A DNA stretch of 35,173 nucleotides from Ruminococcus sp. GTDB lineage: Bacteria > Bacillota > Clostridia > Oscillospirales > Ruminococcaceae. This document shows, piece after piece, positions 1 through 5,930 of the stretch (its first letter is position 1; each line of letters starts with the position of its first letter). The translations under genes and the position numbers were made by a program. Below the pieces are notes generated by a model, which saw only the letters and a program-made list of their open reading frames with translations, ran no database searches and was not told the DNA's origin. The stretch covers positions 1-35,173 of the forward strand of contig JAFSBM010000192.1 in NCBI GenBank assembly GCA_017437285.1. The letters are read 5' to 3'.

Positions 1-96
1 AGGGAGGGAAATGCTGACTTTTGTGCCAGTTTTCTTTTTCCCTCCCTTTTGCCCCGTAGGTGTTCCTCTCTGGTGATAAATCACCCTTTTGTATTT
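1..96 (-). promoter_or_regulatory. Leftward leader with strong hairpin, gene outside window
   Basis: Read on the minus strand, this stretch follows a candidate promoter (minus -10 TATAAT at 97-102). It contains a small hairpin (GGTGA/TCACC arms, about 72-85) and a perfect 11-bp stem formed by 1-11 and 38-48 (AGGGAGGGAAA with its complement). No reading frame begins here, so it is most likely the 5' untranslated leader of a gene lying left of the window. I compared it by memory with common riboswitch consensus motifs (TPP, SAM, FMN, c-di-GMP, ykkC, ydaO, THF) and none fits convincingly. It could be an unassigned regulatory RNA or simply a structured leader. Confidence 0.3.
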
Positions 97-125
97 ATTA
101 TAATTAGAAAAAAGTAAAGTTTAAG
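97..125 (-). promoter_or_regulatory. Candidate promoter for leftward leader
   Basis: On the minus strand a perfect -10 TATAAT (97-102) lies about 17 bp from a weak -35 (CTTAAA, 120-125) in AT-rich DNA. It would start transcription near 90, toward the left edge. Confidence 0.35.
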
Positions 126-173
126 ATATTACAATGTACTAATGGAGTTTTATAATACTATTCAAAAAAAGAA

Positions 174-206
174 AATCCAGAGAGGAATTTAAATCTTCTC
201 TGGATT
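174..206. terminator. Bidirectional terminator between tRNA-like gene and leftward leader
   Basis: A 9-bp stem AATCCAGAG/CTCTGGATT has a T-rich run on both sides (plus strand 204-211, minus strand 160-173). It can end transcripts in both directions, including the one carrying the tRNA-like gene. Confidence 0.75.
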
Positions 207-227
207 TTTTTAAGGATTGGTATTAGA

Positions 228-327
228 GGCAGATGGTGGGAATTGAACCCACGAAATCGCCGCAGATACCCCATTAAACGGACTTAATCACGTATCCACG
301 ACCACGTTACCCCTTCGTCACATCTGC
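228..327 (-). tRNA. tRNA-like gene, class II size, anticodon unresolved
   Basis: On the minus strand a 7-bp acceptor stem (GCAGATG with CATCTGC) is joined directly to a perfect 5-bp T-arm, GTGGG-TTCAATT-CCCAC. That is the standard 3' half of a bacterial tRNA. A D-arm is possible as ACG/CGT with loop AAGGGGTAA, or as ACGA/TCGT with a longer loop. At about 100 nt it is longer than class I tRNAs, and the variable region would be about 27 nt. I tested every 17-nt window for a 5-bp anticodon stem with a 7-nt loop and found none. The best fold is GTGGAT/GTCCGT with wobble pairs and a 10-nt loop. CCA is not encoded, and the discriminator position would be C. It lies between pssA and a terminator. 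It may be an aberrant tRNA, a tRNA pseudogene or a tRNA-like RNA; the acceptor and T-arm are certain as sequence, the identity is not. Confidence 0.55.
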
Positions 328-338
328 CATTTAATCAT

Positions 339-360
339 GGGGCGATGTAATCATCGCCCC
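339..360 (-). terminator. Hairpin after pssA
   Basis: A perfect 9-bp stem GGGGCGATG/CATCGCCCC with a 4-nt loop lies immediately downstream of the pssA stop. There is no T-run on the minus strand, so it is either a weak terminator or a processing and stability hairpin that allows read-through into the tRNA-like gene. Confidence 0.5.
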
Positions 361-364
361 CTTG

Positions 365-1009
365 TTATTTTTCAAATTTAGTCTTGTAAACAAGCCATAG
401 GAATTCAAGAAAACCAATGCCGATGAAAGCAAGCATAGTTTTCAACCCCGGCTTTTTTACCTTGAATTTCGTTACAAAGGCAATTGCCACAAGCAGCATA
501 ACCGAGCCGTAAACCTGTGGGAAGTAATCGCCGATATCCTTGTGAAAGCTGTATAACAGCGGAAAAATCAACGCAACACTTGTAACAGGCAAGCCCTCGT
601 AGGTCTTACGCAGGGCAGTTGTATTCTTCTGCCGAGTTTCCTCCGTAACATTGAAATACGCAAGCCTTATCACCGCACAAAGGGGAAACAGCACAAGCAC
701 AGGCAAGTCGATAAAGCTGTTCAATCCCACAGAATAGCCGATAACCGAGGGCAGAACGCCAAAGCAAATGACATCGCAAAGGGAGTCAATCTGTATGCCG
801 AAATTTTTCTCGTCATCGGTTCGATTTTTCTTTGTCCTTGCAATTTTTCCGTCGAACATATCGCACAAGCCCGAAAGCATCAGGCACACAATGGCATATG
901 TAGGACGCTGAACTCCGCCATACATACCGCAGGCAAACATCATACCCGTAATTGCCGATGCAAGGCTGATATATGTAAGAATCACCGTATAGCTGTAAAA
1001 ACCAATCAT
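365..1009 (-). CDS. pssA: CDP-diacylglycerol--serine O-phosphatidyltransferase
   Basis: The enzyme makes phosphatidylserine from CDP-diacylglycerol and L-serine at the cytoplasmic membrane. The 214-aa protein is hydrophobic with several membrane segments. It carries the CDP-alcohol phosphotransferase signature: DG-x2-AR near residues 54-59, followed by G-x3-D-x3-D (GIQIDSLCD). The spacing between AR and G is 12 residues, against the usual 8-9, so there is a small insertion inside the motif. The start follows a GAGG ribosome binding site about 8 nt away. A promoter sits at 1077-1105, inside the 3' end of ppk1, and a 9-bp hairpin lies in the leader. The partner enzyme psd is encoded at 31.2 kb, so both steps to phosphatidylethanolamine are in the window. 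The family is certain; archaetidylserine synthase is the only near alternative. Confidence 0.93.
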   Translation of the reverse strand: MIGFYSYTVILTYISLASAITGMMFACGMYGGVQRPTYAIVCLMLSGLCDMFDGKIARTKKNRTDDEKNFGIQIDSLCDVICFGVLPSVIGYSVGLNSFIDLPVLVLFPLCAVIRLAYFNVTEETRQKNTTALRKTYEGLPVTSVALIFPLLYSFHKDIGDYFPQVYGSVMLLVAIAFVTKFKVKKPGLKTMLAFIGIGFLEFLWLVYKTKFEK

Positions 1010-1030
1010 TTCTTTTTCCTCAATTTTACA

Positions 1031-1060
1031 GGAAGTATCATGCTAAAGCAGGATACTTCC
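1031..1060 (-). promoter_or_regulatory. Leader hairpin of pssA / ppk1 3' hairpin
   Basis: A perfect 9-bp inverted repeat GGAAGTATC/GATACTTCC with a 12-nt loop lies between the ppk1 stop and the pssA start. On the minus strand it is followed by TGTAAAATT, which is not a clean T-run. It could end ppk1 transcripts weakly or act as an attenuator in the pssA leader, because the pssA promoter lies upstream of it. Confidence 0.45.
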
Positions 1061-1076
1061 CTAAATATTATACTAT

Positions 1077-1105
1077 ATTATATCACATTATTTGCTTTTT
1101 TTCAA
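1077..1105 (-). promoter_or_regulatory. pssA promoter
   Basis: On the minus strand TTGAAA (1100-1105), a 17-bp spacer and TATAAT (1077-1082) give a near-consensus sigma-A promoter. It overlaps the last codons of ppk1 (stop at 1088-1090), so pssA can be transcribed separately. Confidence 0.65.
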
Positions 1106-3232
1106 TGGTTTTTTCGTGCTTTTTCGGGATTTTTTTGCAGCGGTCTGCTTTTTCTCACGAACTTCTTTCATTCGTTCCTGACGGAGTGCCTTTGCTTCAA
1201 GGCGGCGGTATGCCTCATCGTAGAAGTATTCCTGTGAATTAAAGGGAGCTTCGCCCTCCTTAGGTTCAACACGTGTATATCGTCCGTTGGACTGCAATTC
1301 CCTTGCCTTAGCCGTATCCGACATCATTGTGTTAAACATATCACGGATACGCTTTTTCAGCTTTTCGTCCTCAATGGGAGCTGCAACCTCCACACGGCGG
1401 ATAGTGTTTCTGCTCATAAAATCGGCAGAACCGATATAAATTTTCTGCTCCTTGGCATTTTTTCCGAAGATGAAAATTCGGCTGTGTTCAAGGAATCTTC
1501 CCACAATACTCCGCACGGTGATATTATCGGTATAACCTGCAACCTTTGGAATAAGACAGCAAATTCCACGTACAAGCAGTTCAATTTTAACTCCAGCCTG
1601 TGAAGCCTCAACGAGTTTATCGATAATTGCAGTATCGTTGAGAGAGTTGATTTTTGCTGCAATATAGCCTTTTCCGCCATTTTTGGCAATTTCAGTCTGC
1701 TCGTCAATCATTTCAAGAATTTGAGGCAAAAGAGCATAGGGCGATACAAGCAGTTTATTCGTCTTTTCCACAAAAGTGCCGTTCATAAGGCAATCGAAAA
1801 CCTGCTCTGCGTCCTCAGCAATTTCACGGTCAGCAGTCATAATCATTAAATCGGTGTACAGGGAAGCGGTTTTTTCGTTGTAGTTGCCCGTTCCCACCTG
1901 CGTCACATAGTCGAATTTATCGCCTGTGCTTTTGCGTTTAATGAGTAAAAGCTTAGAGTGTGCCTTGAATTCCTTTGGACCGTAAATGACCTTAACTCCC
2001 GATTTTTGGAGGATTTTCGACCATTCGATATTATTCGCCTCGTCAAATCTTGCACGAAGTTCAATCATAACCGTAACGTCCTTGCCATTTTCAGCGGCAT
2101 TGCACAATGCACTTATAACCTTGCTGTTACGTGCAAGGCGGTACAGGGTGATTTTAATTGATACCACCTTAGGGTCTACGGCACATTCCTCTAAAAGTCG
2201 TATAAACGACGTTGTGATTGACTCAAAAGGATAGCTTAAAAGTATATCCTTAGCCTTAACCTGTGTGAAAACAGGGCGATTATCGGCTAACATAGCCGTT
2301 TTTCTGGGCAGTCGCTTTTCGAAGTGAAGTTCCTCTGACAGGTCAAGTTCCTGCAATTGATAAAGATATGACAAATCAAGAGGAATGTTTGAGTTGAAAA
2401 CACGTACATTGCCGATTTTCAGCTTTTTGCAGATGTAGTCCAAGGCTTCACGGCTGAACTGATTTGTGATTTCAAGGCGGACAGCGGCAAGCTTTGTACG
2501 CTTAACCACAAGCTCCTCCATACGGTCACGGAAATCCGAACCCTTATTATTTACCATAATATCGGCATTTCTTGTAACTCGGATAATTGCTCTGTCCTGA
2601 ATTTTACAGCCCTTGAACATAAGGTGAGCGAATTGCAGAACCACTTCCTCGTGGAGAATAAAACGCTTGCCGTCCTTGCCGAGAGGAATTATGCGGTCTG
2701 AATGTTCGTGGGCAACGGGGATAATTCCTACGATAGTGTCTTTTTTTGACGCAATATTAACGGCAGCATAAAGCTCCTTATTTTTCAGAAACGGGAAAGG
2801 CAGAGCGTCATTTACAAGAATACCCGTGATAAACGGCTTTATTTCACGCTTGAAATAAAGCTCCAGAAAGTTCTGTTCCTCGGGAGTTGCATCGGCAAAT
2901 GAAACGTGTTCAAAGCCGTAGGGTTTAAGCTCCTCCATATTTTTGCGGAAAATTTCCTCAACTTTTGGCTGTAATCGTCGCACAGCGGTATAGACTGAAT
3001 CCAGCTGCTGGGAGGGAGTCATTCCCGATTTACTGTCCTTTTTCTTGTTATTTTCCTTTTCCTTATCGGTGAGGGAACCTACACGCACCATAAAGAATTC
3101 GTCAAGATTGCTCTGATAAATAGCGGAAAATGATAGTCTTTCAAGGAGGGGATTGTTTATATCCGCCGCCTCCTCAATGACTCGTTTATTGAATTTAAGC
3201 CATGAAAGCTCACGATTTTCAAGATGTTCCAT
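1088..3232 (-). CDS. ppk1: Polyphosphate kinase (PPK1)
   Basis: The enzyme reversibly transfers the terminal phosphate of ATP to polyphosphate. At 714 aa it has the normal length of the family. The N-terminal motif RELSWLKFNKRV (residues 7-18) is typical. The two conserved active-site histidines are visible: His425 in KAHSKLLLI, which should be the autophosphorylated residue, and His583 in LEHSRIFIFG. The C-terminus ends in a Lys/Arg-rich tail of about 25 residues (KKSRKSTKKPLKKSK), an extension beyond the catalytic core. The ATG is preceded by AAAGGAG at 6 nt, and a consensus promoter lies at 3265-3293. It is the first gene of a leftward series followed by pssA, which has its own promoter. 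The assignment is very secure. Confidence 0.97.
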   Translation of the reverse strand: MEHLENRELSWLKFNKRVIEEAADINNPLLERLSFSAIYQSNLDEFFMVRVGSLTDKEKENNKKKDSKSGMTPSQQLDSVYTAVRRLQPKVEEIFRKNMEELKPYGFEHVSFADATPEEQNFLELYFKREIKPFITGILVNDALPFPFLKNKELYAAVNIASKKDTIVGIIPVAHEHSDRIIPLGKDGKRFILHEEVVLQFAHLMFKGCKIQDRAIIRVTRNADIMVNNKGSDFRDRMEELVVKRTKLAAVRLEITNQFSREALDYICKKLKIGNVRVFNSNIPLDLSYLYQLQELDLSEELHFEKRLPRKTAMLADNRPVFTQVKAKDILLSYPFESITTSFIRLLEECAVDPKVVSIKITLYRLARNSKVISALCNAAENGKDVTVMIELRARFDEANNIEWSKILQKSGVKVIYGPKEFKAHSKLLLIKRKSTGDKFDYVTQVGTGNYNEKTASLYTDLMIMTADREIAEDAEQVFDCLMNGTFVEKTNKLLVSPYALLPQILEMIDEQTEIAKNGGKGYIAAKINSLNDTAIIDKLVEASQAGVKIELLVRGICCLIPKVAGYTDNITVRSIVGRFLEHSRIFIFGKNAKEQKIYIGSADFMSRNTIRRVEVAAPIEDEKLKKRIRDMFNTMMSDTAKARELQSNGRYTRVEPKEGEAPFNSQEYFYDEAYRRLEAKALRQERMKEVREKKQTAAKKSRKSTKKPLKKSK

Positions 3233-3264
3233 AGTTTTCTCCTTTTCAGGGTGTTATTATAATA

Positions 3265-3293
3265 ATTATATAACATTTTGGGGAATATGTCAA
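3265..3293 (-). promoter_or_regulatory. ppk1 promoter
   Basis: On the minus strand a perfect TTGACA (3288-3293), a 17-bp spacer and a perfect TATAAT (3265-3270) lie just upstream of the ppk1 ribosome binding site. It is among the strongest promoters in the window. Confidence 0.85.
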
Positions 3294-3425
3294 GAGTTAT
3301 AAGTCAAAATAGATAAAAAATAAGACGATTTCAAGGGAAAAAGACGGTTAAATGAAAAAATTCTCCGATATGCACAAATAGCGTGATATTTTTTTAACGG
3401 AAATGCCAAAGTAGCGGAATATCTC

Positions 3426-3454
3426 TTGATTTATGGGGAATATTGTGATATAAT
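3426..3454 (+). promoter_or_regulatory. Promoter of the 74-aa protein gene
   Basis: TTGATT (3426-3431), a 17-bp spacer and TATAAT (3449-3454) lie ahead of the AAGGAGG ribosome binding site at about 3473-3479. The leader would be short, about 28 nt. Confidence 0.7.
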
Positions 3455-3488
3455 TATTTTGATAAAATTTATAAGGAGGTATTCTCAA

Positions 3489-3713
3489 ATGGATATCAAA
3501 GAAAAAATTGAAGAACTGGTAAGCAAAATCAAGAACGATAAGGATTTTGGAGATGATTTTAAAAAGGACCCTGTTAAGGCTGTTGAAAGCGTCCTTGGAA
3601 TCGACCTGCCTGATGAGCAGATTGAAAAGGTAATTGACGGTGTTAAGTCAAAGATTAAGCTTGACGATATCGGTGACAAAATCGGCGATATTTTCGATAT
3701 GTTTAAGAAATAA
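3489..3713 (+). CDS. Small acidic helical protein, function unknown
   Basis: The 74-aa protein is rich in Lys, Asp and Glu and has no cysteine, signal peptide or membrane segment. It consists of amphipathic helical stretches around the phrase FKKDPVKAVESVLGIDLPDEQ. I recall similar short proteins annotated as hypothetical in many Lachnospiraceae and Ruminococcaceae. The DP-x-A-x5-LG-x-DLP pattern loosely resembles leader peptides of the nitrile-hydratase-like (NHLP) RiPP type. There is, however, no core-like tail and no maturase next to it. The start is fixed by AAGGAGG 9-10 nt upstream; an upstream in-frame ATG at 3426 lies inside the promoter and is unlikely. The gene has its own promoter and a palindromic terminator. 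No function is assigned. Confidence 0.75.
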   Translation: MDIKEKIEELVSKIKNDKDFGDDFKKDPVKAVESVLGIDLPDEQIEKVIDGVKSKIKLDDIGDKIGDIFDMFKK

Positions 3714-3722
3714 GAGTAAAAG

Positions 3723-3742
3723 CGGCGGTCAATTGACCGCCG
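3723..3742. terminator. Bidirectional palindromic terminator
   Basis: A 20-bp perfect palindrome with GGCGGTC/GACCGCC arms lies between two converging genes, with an A-rich left and a T-rich right flank. It ends the 74-aa gene and the lipoprotein/MIF operon. Confidence 0.75.
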
Positions 3743-3755
3743 TTTGCTGTTTATA

Positions 3756-4097
3756 TCAGAAGTTTCCGCCATTCCAGCCCCAGTCCGAGGTTGCGGAGTA
3801 TTTCACGTAAATCCTTGACGGCTCAATATTCAGCCTGCTGTTGAGAATACCGCATATCTCCCCTGTAAGCTTATCGAAAGCCGCAGGATTTGCAGAGCCG
3901 AAAACGCTTACCTCAACCATAGCCGCAGGAGCGTCATCGCCCTTGAAATAGAGGATATGCTCAGGCTCAATTCCCACCATAAGCCAAGCCTCGGACTTGC
4001 CCGGGATAGCGGAAATAGCCTTTCCCAAATCGGTTTTTACAGCGATTTCAGCCTCTTTTGATACAGCTGCATTTGTTTTTACATTGATAAATGGCAT
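3756..4097 (-). CDS. MIF-like tautomerase family protein
   Basis: The 113-aa protein matches the macrophage migration inhibitory factor/phenylpyruvate tautomerase family in length and landmarks. The N-terminus is MPFINVKTN, so Pro2 becomes the N-terminal catalytic proline after Met removal. The C-terminus DWGWNGGNF matches the characteristic NWGWNG-type end of the family. Related bacterial enzymes tautomerise alpha-keto acids, but the natural substrate here is unknown. It is the last gene of a minus-strand operon after two lipoproteins, with 12-bp gaps and an AAGGAG ribosome binding site. It has no signal peptide, so it is probably cytosolic, unlike its neighbours. The link to the lipoproteins is by operon position only. 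Confidence 0.88.
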   Translation of the reverse strand: MPFINVKTNAAVSKEAEIAVKTDLGKAISAIPGKSEAWLMVGIEPEHILYFKGDDAPAAMVEVSVFGSANPAAFDKLTGEICGILNSRLNIEPSRIYVKYSATSDWGWNGGNF

Positions 4098-4109
4098 AAT
4101 AATCTCTCC

Positions 4110-4793
4110 TTAGAATAAGTAATATTTTCCCTCAACCTGATAGATACGGAGGTTTAATGGTGTAGTATGGTTTTCCAGCACGTAGTTGTTGTCGCCTGCT
4201 GAATAGCAGGTATAGCCGCCGATTTCCACAACCTTTTTCGATGTGATTTTTTCTAAAATCGAGCTGTCAAAGACTGCAATTTCAGCGTCGGCAAACTGGA
4301 AGAACTTTTCAGCCTCCTCGCCCTCTGTAAGGCAATCCGAAATGTTAATGTAGTCAATTTCGAAATCCTCGCCCAAGGTTTGTTTCAGGGTTTGATTCAT
4401 ACCGTCAAGGTACTCGTCAGCATTTGAATAGCCGCCGTTTACGCAAAGATGCTCCAGATAGCCGGGATAGTAGAGGTTTTTTATTGCCTCGTGGTCATTT
4501 TCGTTGACAGCCACAATGTAATCGTGAACGAGATAAATTTCCCCTAAGTCCTCAGTTTCGCCCTCACCGCCGAAATAACGCTTGTCAAATTCCATAATAT
4601 ACTTTACTCTGCTGTCGTATTCGGGGCGAAGTTCGTAAATTGTAGCACCATAGGGCATATCTTCCTGTTTTACATCGCCTTTTTCATCGTCAACATTGCC
4701 GACCATATTTGCGTGTGAATGGTTATGGTCATCGCAGCTTGTCATTCCGCATAACATAATTGCGGAAAGTGCGAAACAAAGTAATTTTTTCAT
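4110..4793 (-). CDS. Predicted lipoprotein, function unknown
   Basis: The 227-aa protein begins with a lipoprotein signal peptide (MKKLLCFALSAIML...), with lipobox GMTSC and Cys20 as the predicted lipidated residue. A short His-rich stretch, HNHSHAN, follows directly and could bind metal. The rest is acidic, alpha/beta in character, and ends EGKYYLF. The upstream lipoprotein ends in a similar way (DGKYYTFG). Both contain a helical segment of the type ENYF/VHDY followed by NNDFESYK or ENDHEAIKNLY, which suggests that they are paralogues, possibly of an NTF2-like fold (inference). The ribosome binding site AAGGAG is 9 nt upstream. The gap to the preceding lipoprotein stop is 12 bp, so they are co-transcribed. 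Confidence 0.75.
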   Translation of the reverse strand: MKKLLCFALSAIMLCGMTSCDDHNHSHANMVGNVDDEKGDVKQEDMPYGATIYELRPEYDSRVKYIMEFDKRYFGGEGETEDLGEIYLVHDYIVAVNENDHEAIKNLYYPGYLEHLCVNGGYSNADEYLDGMNQTLKQTLGEDFEIDYINISDCLTEGEEAEKFFQFADAEIAVFDSSILEKITSKKVVEIGGYTCYSAGDNNYVLENHTTPLNLRIYQVEGKYYLF

Positions 4794-4805
4794 ATTTCTC
4801 TCTCC

Positions 4806-5552
4806 TTAACCGAATGTGTAGTATTTTCCGTCTTTTTCAGCAAGAATAATATTTGCCTCGCTGACAATTTTATGCTCATTTCCGTCCTCAGCTTTAGCCA
4901 TAACAAAGAAAGTTATGGGCATAAGCTTGTCAACATCTGCGGAAACCTCTTTATAGTAGTCGGTATCAAAAATCTCATCATAGCTTTCAAAGAAACTCTT
5001 AACAAAGCTTTCCTCTGTAACGCCTTCCTCGTAAATGGTATGTTCAGCTCTGATACGTGTTATGGTGTAATCTCCGCTGAATTCCTTATCCTCGGTGCTT
5101 TCGTAAGTAAGTGTATCTATGAGAATGTCACGGAGATTATTATAACGCAGTTCAAAGGAATTTTTCAGGCTGTAATCGCTGTCAACTCCCTCATTTTTGC
5201 TGTAAACCTCACGGAGATACTTGTCATAGCGTTCAGCATAGCTTGTATACATTGAAGCCTTGTAGCTTTCAAAATCGTTATTCTGAAATGAGAGGAAATA
5301 ATTTTCAAGGGCAAGGAGAATATCGGTAGAAATAGTTTCATCTTCGCAGTAAAGTTTTGTGCCGTTGGGACTGAAATAGTATTCGCCGAGGGAATATTCC
5401 TCACTGTCTTCGGCAGGAGAAATAAGCTCGCTGACGCCTTTTTCCGTCATTTCGGGAAGTGAAGCTGCGACTTCCTCTTTTTTTTCACAGGACACGCTGC
5501 ACACAGCTAAAGCAAGAGCCGAAAGTGCGGCGATTGTATTTTTCAAGTTCAT
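4806..5552 (-). CDS. Predicted lipoprotein, paralogue of the next gene
   Basis: The 248-aa protein has the signal peptide MNLKNTIAALSALALAVCSV and lipobox SVSC, followed by a Lys/Glu-rich tether and a roughly 200-aa acidic, Tyr-rich domain. Its end DGKYYTFG resembles the end of the following lipoprotein. The ATG at 5552 is chosen because CGGAGG lies 5 nt upstream and the signal peptide begins there. A further in-frame upstream ATG (5579) overlaps the inserted repeat element and is not credible. A promoter lies at 5748-5776, beyond a 157-bp MITE-like element that would be transcribed as part of the leader. It is the first gene of the operon with the second lipoprotein and the MIF-like protein. 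The function is unknown. Confidence 0.75.
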   Translation of the reverse strand: MNLKNTIAALSALALAVCSVSCEKKEEVAASLPEMTEKGVSELISPAEDSEEYSLGEYYFSPNGTKLYCEDETISTDILLALENYFLSFQNNDFESYKASMYTSYAERYDKYLREVYSKNEGVDSDYSLKNSFELRYNNLRDILIDTLTYESTEDKEFSGDYTITRIRAEHTIYEEGVTEESFVKSFFESYDEIFDTDYYKEVSADVDKLMPITFFVMAKAEDGNEHKIVSEANIILAEKDGKYYTFG

Positions 5553-5574
5553 ACAGACCTCCGAATTATTAATG

Positions 5575-5731
5575 GGCATCTCTAAAAACCCGTTTGGTTA
5601 AAGGAAAAGCAGATAGGTATGGCAGCTGCAAAGAAACCTTCCGCAGGCGTGCTGCCGCACTCCAAGGGAGGTTGACGCAGTAGATGCCATGCATAGCTGT
5701 TTTTTCTCAAAAGGGTTTTTTAGAGATGTCC
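5575..5731. mobile_element. MITE-like element A with 5-bp target duplication
   Basis: The 157-bp non-coding element has terminal inverted repeats (GGCATCTCTAAAAACCC at the left; the complement of GGACATCTCTAAAAAACCC at the right). It is flanked by the direct repeat TAATG (5570-5574 and 5732-5736). Inside are nested inverted repeats, for example ATGGCA/TGCCAT and AACCTTCC/GGGAGGTT. It sits between the promoter and the ribosome binding site of the lipoprotein operon. A second member is at 15162-15324 and a solo end at 10451-10466. No transposase is in the window. Confidence 0.7.
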
Positions 5732-5747
5732 TAATGTTGTCTATTTT

Positions 5748-5776
5748 ATTATACTACAATTTTAACTGAATTTCAA
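5748..5776 (-). promoter_or_regulatory. Promoter of the lipoprotein/MIF operon
   Basis: On the minus strand TTGAAA (5771-5776), a 17-bp spacer and TATAAT (5748-5753) lie just upstream of the MITE-like element. Transcription would run through the whole element before reaching the first gene. Confidence 0.65.
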
Positions 5777-5856
5777 GCATATATTATGATTTTAAGGTGA
5801 TAATTTTTTGAAATCTTTGAAAATGCAATACCAATCATATCAGCACACAAAAAAGC

Positions 5857-5881
5857 GGCGGCAGAAATAAATTCCACCGCC
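5857..5881 (-). terminator. Terminator of radical SAM/dockerin operon
   Basis: GGCGG/CCGCC arms with partly complementary inner bases are followed on the minus strand by a TTTTTT run. The loop wording (CAGAAATAAATTCCACC) is shared with the terminators near 8710 and 32254, so it belongs to a terminator family. Confidence 0.65.
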
Positions 5882-5900
5882 TCAAATTAGCTTTTAATTA

Positions 5901-5930
5901 TTATAATTCTGAAAAGTCGTTGATAAGTTT
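5901..5930 (-). repeat. Vestigial copy of the dockerin C-terminal codons
   Basis: The 30 bp after the stop of the dockerin protein, read in another frame, spell KLINDFSEL-stop. They are a near-copy of the true C-terminal codons KLIEDFSELE at 5932-5961, offset by 31 bp. This is a tandem duplication that created or shifted the stop codon. Confidence 0.6.

Noticed and set aside
1-96. ykkC-type (guanidine/PRPP/ppGpp) riboswitch
   Set aside because: A short ACGGGGCAAAAG phrase recalls the 3' part of the motif, but the conserved 5' helices and the GCCCGGGA end are missing.
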